Of a stretch of DNA of 5,672 nucleotides, positions 1-5,672 are shown piece by piece. The position numbers and the translations under genes are program-made. Location of the stretch: NCBI GenBank assembly GCA_017421905.1, contig JAFOHH010000127.1, forward strand, positions 1-5,672, in the 5' to 3' direction. Position 1 is the stretch's first letter; every line of letters begins with the position of its first letter. Source of the DNA: Clostridia bacterium. GTDB taxonomy: Bacteria; Bacillota; Clostridia; Christensenellales; Borkfalkiaceae. The notes beneath the pieces were generated by a model. It worked only from the letters and a program-made list of their open reading frames with translations, had not been told where the DNA came from and made no database searches.

Positions 1-86
1 CGTTGTTTGCTTTAATCTATGGCAAAGTAAAATTTGAACGCGTAGGCAAAGACAAAAAGCAAGTAAGCGTTTACGCTGCTGAATAA
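1..86 (+). CDS. rpmA: 50S ribosomal protein L27 (C-terminal fragment)
   Basis: This is the 3' end of a gene that begins before the window. Reading from base 3, the frame gives 27 residues ending in TAA at 84-86. The stretch LFALIYGKVKFERVGKDKKQ followed by VSVYAAE matches the C-terminal end of L27 (family pattern: TLFAL-x-x-G-x-V-x-FER-x-G-[RK]-DKKQVSVY). The two leading bases, cg, would complete an ACG Thr codon, which fits the family's 'DTLFAL'. L27 is a protein of the large ribosomal subunit located near the peptidyl transferase centre. In most Firmicutes the gene sits in rplU-ysxB-rpmA, often followed by obg. Here a terminator follows instead, so rpmA appears to be the last gene of its operon. 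Identification is by motif recognition over a short fragment. Confidence 0.93.
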   Translation, partial: LFALIYGKVKFERVGKDKKQVSVYAAE

Positions 87-94
87 TTGCAAAA

Positions 95-129
95 AAAACG
101 GATACCCAAGCGGTATCCGTTTTCTTTTT
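95..129 (+). terminator. Intrinsic terminator after rpmA
   Basis: The stem is CGGATACC (99-106) paired with GGTATCCG (112-119) around a 5-nt loop. AAAA (95-98) pairing with TTTT (120-123) extends it to 12 perfect base pairs. A T-rich tract (TTTT-C-TTTTT) runs to 129. The hairpin starts nine bases after the L27 stop codon, as expected for a Rho-independent terminator of the ribosomal protein operon. Confidence 0.93.
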
Positions 130-139
130 GTAAAAAAGG

Positions 140-194
140 GCGGGGCTCTTTTCCCGAGCATATCGCATTCCACACTCTGTCCGCTGCGCCCCGC
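140..194. repeat. GC-rich dyad in the rpmA-HD hydrolase gap
   Basis: GCGGGGC (140-146) is perfectly complementary to GCCCCGC (188-194) across a 41-base loop. A T-rich tract follows on the + side (197-218), and on the - strand the arm is followed by CC and six T. It lies between the rpmA terminator and the promoter of the next gene, so neither neighbouring transcript is expected to contain it. It could be a back-up or antisense terminator, or chance in a short GC-rich patch. I see no gene in 130-298. Confidence 0.3.
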
Positions 195-228
195 AATTCT
201 TTTCTTTTTAAATTTTTACGGGCAATGC

Positions 229-257
229 TTGCGGTTTTTGCCGTTCTTTGTTATAAT
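229..257 (+). promoter_or_regulatory. Sigma-70/SigA-type promoter of the HD hydrolase gene
   Basis: The -35 box is TTGCGG (229-234), followed by a 17-base spacer and a perfect TATAAT -10 box (252-257). Transcription would start near 264, giving a leader of about 35 bases that contains the Shine-Dalgarno sequence AGAGGTG (288-294) upstream of the ATG at 299. The -10 and spacing are ideal; the -35 matches only its TTG half. Confidence 0.75.
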
Positions 258-298
258 AAAACAAAAGGTGCTTATGACCAAATAGTAAGAGGTGCAAA

Positions 299-907
299 AT
301 GGAAGTTTCTTATGAAAGATTGCAGCGGCAAATCCGCTTTGTTTTGGAAATTGATAAAATGAAAAGCGTTTACCGCAAAAATATTTTGGTGGATAAATCG
401 CGCAACGAAACGGATGCCGAGCACAGCTGGCATATGGCGGTTTGCGCCATGCTGCTTGCCGAATACGCGCCCGAGGGTACGGATATTTCGCACGCTTTGC
501 GCCTTTGCGTTTGCCACGATTTAATTGAGGTGTACGCCGGCGACACCTTTGCCTTTGACGCAGCTGCCAACGTAGGGAAATTAGAGCGTGAAAAAAAGGC
601 GGCAGACGAGCTGTTTGCCATTTTACCCGACGATCAAAGGGCGGAATTCCGCGCCTACTGGGACGAGTTTGAAGAGGGAAAAACTAAAGAATCGCTTTTT
701 GCAAACGCTATGGATCGCTTTCAACCCTTCATGTTAAACCTTTCCACGGGCGGCCATACCTGGAAGCTTTGCGACGCTACCCGCGCCATGGTGGAAAAAC
801 GCTTGCACCCCGTTAAGGTGGCAATGCCCTCTATTTGGCCCTTTATCGAAGAGGAATTAGACCGCTACGAGGAGCGCGGCTATATTGCCCACAACCCCAA
901 GGAATAA
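299..907 (+). CDS. HD-domain phosphohydrolase, YfbR/HDDC2 (HD_3) type
   Basis: A 202-residue soluble protein of the HD metal-dependent phosphohydrolase superfamily. The metal and catalytic residues are visible in the usual order: H42 in AEHSWH, the HD doublet H73-D74 in CHDLIEVYAGD with E77 and D82, and the distal metal ligand D139 in DRFQPFMLNL. The C-terminal GG-x-TW and 'ERGYI' segments and the total length also fit the HD_3 group. Characterised relatives such as E. coli YfbR and human HDDC2 are 5'-deoxynucleotidases that dephosphorylate dNMPs, so a role in nucleotide-pool housekeeping is the likely function; the exact substrate is an inference. The ATG has a Shine-Dalgarno sequence 4 bases upstream and its own promoter. 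It appears monocistronic, lying between two terminator-like hairpins. Arginine codons are mostly CGC and isoleucine is never ATA, as in malQ and glgP, so it looks native. All catalytic residues are intact. Confidence 0.88.
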   Translation: MEVSYERLQRQIRFVLEIDKMKSVYRKNILVDKSRNETDAEHSWHMAVCAMLLAEYAPEGTDISHALRLCVCHDLIEVYAGDTFAFDAAANVGKLEREKKAADELFAILPDDQRAEFRAYWDEFEEGKTKESLFANAMDRFQPFMLNLSTGGHTWKLCDATRAMVEKRLHPVKVAMPSIWPFIEEELDRYEERGYIAHNPKE

Positions 908-986
908 GTGCGTTTCCTTTTGGAAAGAATTTTCAACCCCAAAGCTCCTAAACCATACGGGGCAAACCGAAAAAAATAAAGATTTT

Positions 987-1040
987 TACTCTACCGTTGG
1001 TTTATTTCTCTCCACTAAACCGACGGTAGGTGTACTTTTT
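987..1040 (+). terminator. Long dyad upstream of the XRE gene: probable terminator, possibly operator
   Basis: CTACCGTTGGTTTA (991-1004) pairs with TAAACCGACGGTAG (1016-1029): 14 pairs with one T-G wobble, around an 11-nt loop. With one bulged base (1031) the stem can extend outward to 987 and 1034, directly before TTTTT (1036-1040). This suits an intrinsic terminator for the HD hydrolase gene, which ends 80 bases upstream. The dyad also abuts the putative -35 box of the XRE gene (1031-1036), so an operator or attenuator role cannot be excluded. The stem is directly visible; its function is inferred. Confidence 0.6.
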
Positions 1041-1059
1041 AAGAATTTTACGCTATACT
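1031..1059 (+). promoter_or_regulatory. Candidate promoter of the XRE regulator gene
   Basis: A TATACT -10 box (1054-1059) is preceded at 17 bases by TGTACT (1031-1036), a poor -35 match (three of six). Transcription would start about 15 bases before the ATG at 1081, giving a very short leader that still holds the Shine-Dalgarno sequence AAAGGAGG (1067-1074). A weak -35 next to a strong dyad is compatible with a regulated promoter, but only the -10 and spacing are good. Confidence 0.5.
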
Positions 1060-1080
1060 GTAAACGAAAGGAGGCAATTT

Positions 1081-1686
1081 ATGGATCAAATTAAAATAGG
1101 AAAATTGATTGCCGAATGCAGAAAAGCGAAAAATTTAACGCAAATACAGCTTTCTGAAAAGCTGGGTATTACGGATAAGGCAATTTCCAAATGGGAAAGA
1201 GGAATTGCCATGCCCGATACCGCCATTATGTTAGAGCTTTGCGGCATTCTCGGTATCAGCGTAAACGAATTATTAAGTGGAGAGAAAATCAGTATGGAAA
1301 ACAATCAAAATAGCGAGCAACTTCTTTTGGAAATGGCAAAGGAGCTAGAGCGGAAAAACAAAACGGTTTGGACGGCGATGTGGATTATTATGTCCGTTAG
1401 CATGGTAGCGCTTATCGGCGGGCTGATGCTTGTAGCTTATTTCGTTCCCGAAGGCCCGTGGATGCTCGCCGCAATACTAGCAATTTGCGTCGTGTTTTTA
1501 ATTCCTTGTTTTTACGCATTAAAGCTGGAGATAAGCGTAGGCGCTTACAAATGCAAGCATTGCGGTTATGAAATCGTTCCTACCTACGCCCAAGCGCTCA
1601 ATGCGATGCATCGAGGAACTACCCGTTACTTAAAATGCCCCGCGTGCGGAAAACGCAGCTGGTGCAAAAAAGTGATAAAAAAGTAA
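1081..1686 (+). CDS. XRE-family regulator with two membrane helices and a C-terminal zinc ribbon
   Basis: The protein has 201 residues. Residues 5-62 form a Cro/CI-type helix-turn-helix; LTQIQLSEKLGITDKAISKW and the following ERG-x-x-MPD are diagnostic. A charged linker (about 68-96) leads to two hydrophobic segments, about 97-121 and 125-147, separated by the short turn VPEGP, which suggests a membrane hairpin. The tail has two cysteine pairs, C158-x2-C161 (CKHCG) and C186-x2-C189 (CPACG), forming a likely zinc ribbon. If the hairpin is inserted, both the DNA-binding and zinc domains would face the cytoplasm. It probably regulates transcription, perhaps its own gene; the targets and any signal are unknown. 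I chose ATG 1081 because AAAGGAGG lies six bases upstream. A longer reading from GTG 1030 would run through the promoter and part of the dyad. Codon use differs from the neighbours: five of 20 isoleucines are ATA and arginines are mixed AGA/CGG/CGA, which hints at separate ancestry. Confidence 0.88.
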   Translation: MDQIKIGKLIAECRKAKNLTQIQLSEKLGITDKAISKWERGIAMPDTAIMLELCGILGISVNELLSGEKISMENNQNSEQLLLEMAKELERKNKTVWTAMWIIMSVSMVALIGGLMLVAYFVPEGPWMLAAILAICVVFLIPCFYALKLEISVGAYKCKHCGYEIVPTYAQALNAMHRGTTRYLKCPACGKRSWCKKVIKK

Positions 1687-1742
1687 CGGCATAGGTTGGC
1701 CGAAACGGATAAGTTTTACGTGCAAAGGGCTTTCCTTTCATA

Positions 1743-1785
1743 AAAAAAGACTAACGAAGGTTTTTCGTTGGTCTTTTTTCTTTTT
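1743..1785 (+). terminator. Intrinsic terminator after the XRE gene
   Basis: AAAAAAGACTAACGAA (1743-1758) pairs with TTCGTTGGTCTTTTTT (1764-1779): 16 pairs with one wobble and a 5-nt loop (GGTTT). The T-tract continues through C to TTTTT at 1785. It starts 56 bases after the XRE stop codon. The flanking A and T runs are symmetric, so it could also terminate transcription coming from the other strand. Confidence 0.95.
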
Positions 1786-1899
1786 CCAAAGTTAAAAAAG
1801 GGGGAAATAGGGTAAAATAAAAAATAGAGCTAAAAGCTTAAAAACGGTGGAAAAAGAGAGAAAGAAGAGGTATTTTCTTTTTTATTGCATAAAAGTATT

Positions 1900-1943
1900 T
1901 TGTTTCAGGGGGGTTTTATGTTATACTATTACGGTAATATAAT
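1900..1943 (+). promoter_or_regulatory. Candidate promoter(s) of the malQ-glgP operon
   Basis: Two -10-like boxes lie just upstream of the preferred malQ start. TATACT (1922-1927) has TTGTTT (1900-1905) 16 bases upstream. A perfect TATAAT (1938-1943) has only TTTATG (1915-1920) at 17 bases. Either would give a leader carrying the AGGAGG at 1961. The preceding stretch, 1786-1899, is purine- and A-rich; apart from a weak TAAAAT (1813-1818) I see nothing functional in it. Which box is used cannot be decided by eye. Confidence 0.45.
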
Positions 1944-1960
1944 AAACAACGAAAATAGCG

Positions 1961-1966
1961 AGGAGG
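1961..1966 (+). promoter_or_regulatory. Ribosome binding site that sets the malQ start
   Basis: A perfect AGGAGG lies eight bases before GTG 1975, optimal spacing. The competing in-frame ATG 1918 has only a G-run (AGGGGGG, 1907-1913) four bases upstream. Homology to MalQ begins only after the GTG. Confidence 0.8.
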
Positions 1967-1974
1967 AAAGCCGT

Positions 1975-3471
1975 GTGCTGCAAACGAGAATTGCAGGCGT
2001 ACTGATGCCCGTTTCCGCCCTTCCGTCAAAGGAAGGAATCGGAACGCTGGGAAAAGACGCCTACCGTTTTATCGATTATATCAAACAAAGCGGCTTTTCG
2101 CTGTGGCAGGTATTGCCCCTCGTGCCCACCAACTACGGCGATAGCCCCTATCAATCCTGCTCTTCCGAGGCGCTCAACTATTATTTTATCGATTTGCAAA
2201 CGCTAGTAGAAGAAGGGCTTTTAACTGCGGAAGATTACGCCGCAGAAGAGTTTATTACCCATCCTCGCCGCGTAGATTACGGCAAACTGTTTGAAAAAAA
2301 GGTTGCCGTGCTTAAAAAAGCGTTTGCACGCTTTGATAGGGAGGACAAGGACTTTCAAGCCTTTGTTGCCGCTGGAAAGTACGACGACTTTGCGCTTTTT
2401 ATGTCGCTAAAGGAAGGTTTTTCGCACCGCGCTTGGCAGGAATGGCCGGAGGAGTTTCGCAATTATAACGAGGAACGTATGCGCCTTTACGCGCACACGC
2501 ATCGAGAAAGCCTTTTATTTTGGCAGTTTACGCAGTTTATTTTCTTAAAGCAATGGAAGGCCCTAAAAGCCTATGCAAACGCCCAAGGGATTGCCGTAAT
2601 GGGAGATATGCCCCTTTACGTTGCCATGGATAGCGCAGAGGTATGGAAATACGGCAACGAACTGTTTTTAATGGACGAGGATAAAAACCCAACTGCAGTA
2701 GCAGGCGTTCCGCCCGACGCTTTTTCCGAGGACGGCCAACTTTGGGGCAACCCCCTTTACAATTGGAATAAAATGGAGGAGGACGGTTACCGCTGGTGGC
2801 GTGCCCGCATTGCAAGTGCGCTGACTCTGTACGATCTTCTTCGCATCGACCATTTCCGTGGGTTCGACCGCTATTTTGCCGTACCCGTAGGCGCGGAAAG
2901 CGCAAGGGAAGGGCTTTGGCAACACGGACCAAAGGAAAAGCTCTTTCTTCCCGAATGGCAAAACGCCATCGTGGCAGAGGACCTCGGCACGCTGGACGAA
3001 GGCGTTTACCGCTTAATGGAGCTCACGGGCTACCCCGGTATGCGCGTGCTTTCCTTTGGGTTCGACGGCTCACCTGCTTGTCCGCACGTGCCTTCCGCTT
3101 ATCCTACGCATTGCATAGCCTATACCGGCACGCACGATAACGAGCCGCTACGCGCGTTTATCGAAAACTTCCCCGATCGGGAATGGATTGTTTCCGTCCT
3201 TAAAAGAGAATGCGAGCCCTATTTTCCTTTGCCCGAAGATCATTCGCCCAAAGCGCTTACCCTATCTGCCGTAAGGTTGCTTTACGCAAGCAAGGCAAAT
3301 ATTTGTATCCTTCCCTTGTGGGACGCCCTTGCGCTGGGGGCAGAGGCGCGCATTAACTTCCCCTCTACCGTATCGCCCGCAAATTGGAGCTACCGCTTTA
3401 CGGGGGAAGATTTTACCCAAGAGCTATCAATTTTTCTGCGCGATTTAGCATCGCGTTATAAGAGGTTATAA
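1975..3471 (+). CDS. malQ: 4-alpha-glucanotransferase (amylomaltase, GH77)
   Basis: A cytoplasmic disproportionating enzyme that transfers an alpha-1,4-glucan segment from one maltodextrin to another, releasing glucose and making longer chains for phosphorylase. From GTG 1975 it has 498 residues, a normal length for Thermus/plant-type GH77. Landmarks in order: the N-terminal AGVLMPVSALPS; SLWQVLPL and YGDSPYQS (43-61); DMPLYV (211-216); the 250s loop PPDAFSEDGQLWGNPLY (246-262); the nucleophile D292 in RIDHFRGF; the acid/base E335 in AEDLG; and the transition-state stabiliser D388 in TGTHDN. All three catalytic carboxylates are present. The start is set by AGGAGG at 1961 and by homology. Beginning at ATG 1918 would add 19 residues rich in Asn, Tyr and Glu that do not resemble the family. 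Small departures from consensus are HDNEPLRAF (usually HDNDT followed by GW) and NWSYRF (usually NW-x-WR). The TAA abuts the glgP ATG, so the two are almost certainly cotranscribed. Confidence 0.95.
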   Translation: MLQTRIAGVLMPVSALPSKEGIGTLGKDAYRFIDYIKQSGFSLWQVLPLVPTNYGDSPYQSCSSEALNYYFIDLQTLVEEGLLTAEDYAAEEFITHPRRVDYGKLFEKKVAVLKKAFARFDREDKDFQAFVAAGKYDDFALFMSLKEGFSHRAWQEWPEEFRNYNEERMRLYAHTHRESLLFWQFTQFIFLKQWKALKAYANAQGIAVMGDMPLYVAMDSAEVWKYGNELFLMDEDKNPTAVAGVPPDAFSEDGQLWGNPLYNWNKMEEDGYRWWRARIASALTLYDLLRIDHFRGFDRYFAVPVGAESAREGLWQHGPKEKLFLPEWQNAIVAEDLGTLDEGVYRLMELTGYPGMRVLSFGFDGSPACPHVPSAYPTHCIAYTGTHDNEPLRAFIENFPDREWIVSVLKRECEPYFPLPEDHSPKALTLSAVRLLYASKANICILPLWDALALGAEARINFPSTVSPANWSYRFTGEDFTQELSIFLRDLASRYKRL

Positions 3472-5672
3472 ATGAACGAAATCGTTAAAAAGACAGAAGA
3501 AATTTTACAAAACGAATACGGATGCGCCTTAAAAACCGCCACCACGAAGGAGCTTTATAACGCCTTATCCAAAGCGGCAATGCAGTCCATAGCCACCGCT
3601 TGGCAAAAGACCAAAAACGATACGGGCAAGCGTTGTGGCTATCTTTCCGCCGAGTTTTTGGTGGGGCGCAGCGTGTTTGCAAACCTGCAAAGCCTGGGCG
3701 CGCTAGAAGAGGTAAGAACGGTATTAAAGGAGCGCGGCGTAGATATCAACCGCTTTGAAGAGGTGGAGGATGCCGCCCTTGGCAACGGCGGCCTTGGCAG
3801 ACTTGCCGCTTGCTATTTAGAATCGGGCGCAACGATCGGTATTCGTATGGACGGCTACGGCTTGCGCTATCGCTACGGCTTGTTCCGCCAAACCTTTGAA
3901 AACGGTTTTCAAAAGGAAGAAGGGGACGACTGGCTAAAATGGGGCGACCCGTGGAGCGTGCGTACCGAGCGCGATTCCGTTTTAATTTCCTTTGCCGACC
4001 AAACGGTGCGCGCCGTTCCTTACGATATGCCCGTAATCGGCTACGGCGGCGAAACGGTAAATACCCTGCGCCTTTGGCAAAGCGAACCGGTACAAGAGTT
4101 CGATTTCCATCTCTTTAACGATATGCGTGGCGAAGAAATTGCTCGCCGCAACTTCGAAGCAACTAAAATTACCGACGTGCTTTATCCCAACGATAACACG
4201 CTTGCGGGGAAAATGCTGCGTTTGCGCCAACAATATTTCCTTTGCTCGGCAAGCCTTCAGGACCTTTTGCGCAAGTATAAAAAGACGAACAAGCCCCTTT
4301 CGGAGCTTTCCGATTTCATCACCCTGCAATTAAACGACACCCACCCTGTTCTCGCCATTCCGGAGCTGCTCCGCTTGCTTTCTTTAGAAGGGATGACCTT
4401 TGAAGATGCGCTTGCCGTAGCAAATAAGGTATTCTGCTTTACCAACCATACCATTATGGCAGAGGCGCTTGAAACGTGGGACGAATTTGCCATTCGCGAG
4501 GTGCTCCCCGAAATTTGGCGTCAAATTTTCACCCTGCAACAGTATATGATTTCGCAAGGCTTAGATACGAGCCGCTACTTTATTATGAAGGACGGCCGCA
4601 TCCACATGGCAAACCTTGCCATTTACGTTTGCCGCAAGGTAAACGGCGTAGCTCGCATTCATACCGAAATTTTAAAGACGAACACCTTTAAAAACTGGTA
4701 CGAATTATTCCCCGAAAAATTTATTAACGTAACCAACGGCATTACGCCGCGCCGCTGGTTAATGCTCTCCTCTCCCGCCATGGCAAACGCCATCACAAGT
4801 CGCATTGGCGACGGCTGGAAACGCGACCTTTCGCAAATTTCCGCCCTTATGCCTTATGTGGAGGACGACGAATTCCTTGCCGAATTTACCGCAATTAAAA
4901 GAGAAATCAAGGCGCGCCTTGCAAAGCACATCTTCCAGCACGAGGGTGTTGCCATTTCTCCCGATTTTATTTTTGACGTGCAAACCAAACGTCTGCACGA
5001 ATATAAGCGTCAGCTGTTAAACGGCCTTTCTATTTTGTATATCTACAACGGCATTAAGGACGGCAGCATTCAAAACTTTAAGCCCACGGCGTTTATTTTC
5101 GGCGCAAAGGCTGCCCCCGGTTACTATATGGCAAAGGCGGTTATTAAATTTATTAACGAAGTTGCCAAAAAGGTAAACGGCGACCCTGCCGTTCAGCATT
5201 TAATGCGCGTGGTGTTCGTGCAAAACTATAACGTTTCCTACGCCGAAAAAATTATGTGCGCCGCCGATATTTCCGAACAAATTTCCATGGCAGGCATGGA
5301 AGCGAGCGGCACCGGCAATATGAAGTTTATGTTAAACGGCACGGTTACGCTTGGCACGATGGACGGTGCAAACGTGGAAATTTGCGAAGAGGCCGGCAGG
5401 GAAAATAACTATATCTTCGGCGCTACGGTAGAAGAGGTTGCCGAGGTGAAAAAGTATTATAACCCCCGCGCCATTGCCGAAAGCGATCCTGCCTTAATGC
5501 GCGTTTTAAACGCCCTTGTAGACGGCACTTTAGATGCAAGCGGCAGCAATATGCTATCGGATATTTACCACAGCCTTTTAGACGGCTACGCGCCCGACCA
5601 TTACCTCGTTTTGCACGATTTTGCCGACTACGTACGCACCAAACTGCGCCTTATTTCCGAATACGGCAGTAA
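3472..5672 (+). CDS. glgP: Glycogen/maltodextrin phosphorylase (GT35), C-terminus cut by window edge
   Basis: This PLP-dependent enzyme releases glucose-1-phosphate from non-reducing ends of alpha-1,4-glucans in the cytoplasm. The frame is open from ATG 3472 to the window end: 733 codons plus two bases. Bacterial relatives are about 750-815 residues, so only a short tail is missing. Landmarks: YLSAEFLVGR (57-66); glycine loop GNGGLGRLA (104-112); LYPNDN with D241/N242 (active-site loop); THP with H291; NHT with catalytic-site H326; phosphate-site K506, R507 and K512 in KRLHEYKRQ; and the family signature EASGTGNMKFMLN (610-622), whose K618 should carry PLP. The N-terminus is about 30 residues shorter than animal muscle enzymes and lacks their phosphorylation segment. 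T243 replaces the phenylalanine of the animal purine-inhibitor site, so animal-type allostery is unlikely. Translation starts directly after the malQ TAA with AAGAGG (3460-3465) inside malQ, implying translational coupling. Whether glycogen or imported maltodextrin is the main substrate cannot be told. Confidence 0.96.
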   Translation, partial: MNEIVKKTEEILQNEYGCALKTATTKELYNALSKAAMQSIATAWQKTKNDTGKRCGYLSAEFLVGRSVFANLQSLGALEEVRTVLKERGVDINRFEEVEDAALGNGGLGRLAACYLESGATIGIRMDGYGLRYRYGLFRQTFENGFQKEEGDDWLKWGDPWSVRTERDSVLISFADQTVRAVPYDMPVIGYGGETVNTLRLWQSEPVQEFDFHLFNDMRGEEIARRNFEATKITDVLYPNDNTLAGKMLRLRQQYFLCSASLQDLLRKYKKTNKPLSELSDFITLQLNDTHPVLAIPELLRLLSLEGMTFEDALAVANKVFCFTNHTIMAEALETWDEFAIREVLPEIWRQIFTLQQYMISQGLDTSRYFIMKDGRIHMANLAIYVCRKVNGVARIHTEILKTNTFKNWYELFPEKFINVTNGITPRRWLMLSSPAMANAITSRIGDGWKRDLSQISALMPYVEDDEFLAEFTAIKREIKARLAKHIFQHEGVAISPDFIFDVQTKRLHEYKRQLLNGLSILYIYNGIKDGSIQNFKPTAFIFGAKAAPGYYMAKAVIKFINEVAKKVNGDPAVQHLMRVVFVQNYNVSYAEKIMCAADISEQISMAGMEASGTGNMKFMLNGTVTLGTMDGANVEICEEAGRENNYIFGATVEEVAEVKKYYNPRAIAESDPALMRVLNALVDGTLDASGSNMLSDIYHSLLDGYAPDHYLVLHDFADYVRTKLRLISEYGS

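Noticed and set aside
87..362. A 91-codon + strand frame from the rpmA terminator into the HD gene
   Set aside because: It would be encoded by the rpmA terminator and HD promoter sequence and overlaps the HD gene in another frame.
913..926. Small hairpin TTTCC/GGAAA just after the HD stop codon as a terminator
   Set aside because: The stem is only five AT-leaning pairs and no proper T-run follows; the dyad at 991-1029 is a far better candidate.
1059..1072. TGTAAACG resembling half of a CcpA cre site before the XRE gene
   Set aside because: Only the left half matches; the right half lacks the conserved T and CA. It more likely reflects the spacer and Shine-Dalgarno sequence.
885..1094. A 69-codon + strand frame bridging the HD gene and the XRE start
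   Set aside because: It starts inside the HD gene, runs through the terminator-like dyad and overlaps the XRE start; its composition shows no domain and it has no ribosome binding site.
1687..1738. Short inverted repeats (CGGC/GCCG and AAAGG/CCTTT) after the XRE gene
   Set aside because: Four- and five-base arms without flanking T-runs are expected by chance; the real terminator is just downstream.
1839..1852. TAAAAACGGTGGAA upstream of malQ as a possible cre site, attractive for a maltodextrin operon
   Set aside because: The conserved G at position 2 and C at position 13 are missing, and it is in an A-rich stretch where partial matches arise by chance.
2537..2961. Open frames on the - strand, and one on the + strand (2796-3140), inside malQ
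   Set aside because: They overlap a full-length, motif-rich malQ, lack ribosome binding sites, and have arginine/proline/cysteine-rich compositions typical of shadow frames in GC-rich coding DNA.
3485..5199. Several 60-115 codon frames inside glgP on both strands
   Set aside because: The continuous glgP frame carries every phosphorylase landmark across this interval; the short frames have no family features and no start signals.

Overview
The window reads as ordinary chromosome of a Gram-positive, Clostridia-like bacterium. This is an inference from three things: clostridial-type intrinsic terminators and AGGAGG-like ribosome binding sites, the form of the L27, MalQ and GlgP proteins, and an XRE regulator with membrane segments and a zinc ribbon of a kind common in Firmicutes. 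All genes are on the + strand. Four stop codons are visible and all are TAA. Nothing fixes the genus, and there are no mobile elements, CRISPR arrays, tRNAs or rRNAs.

Layout. Bases 1-86 are the 3' end of rpmA (ribosomal protein L27), closed by a strong intrinsic terminator. Bases 130-298 are non-coding and hold a GC-rich dyad of unknown role and a good sigma-70-type promoter (TTGCGG-17-TATAAT). This promoter drives a monocistronic HD-domain phosphohydrolase of the YfbR/HDDC2 type (299-907). A 14-bp near-perfect dyad with a nearby T-run (987-1040) separates it from an XRE-family regulator (1081-1686) with two predicted membrane helices and a C-terminal zinc ribbon. A very clear hairpin terminator follows (1743-1785).

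The second half is an alpha-glucan operon: malQ (4-alpha-glucanotransferase, best start GTG 1975) followed with zero spacing by glgP (glycogen/maltodextrin phosphorylase, 3472 to the window edge, lacking only its C-terminal tail). MalQ rearranges short maltodextrins into longer chains, and GlgP phosphorolyses these to glucose-1-phosphate. Together they form a standard cytoplasmic maltodextrin/glycogen breakdown module. No transporter or glycogen-synthesis gene is visible, though some could lie downstream.

I did not find a convincing new biological system. The points most worth a second look are the dyad upstream of the XRE gene, the regulator's domain layout and deviating codon use, the start site of malQ, and small departures from MalQ family motifs.
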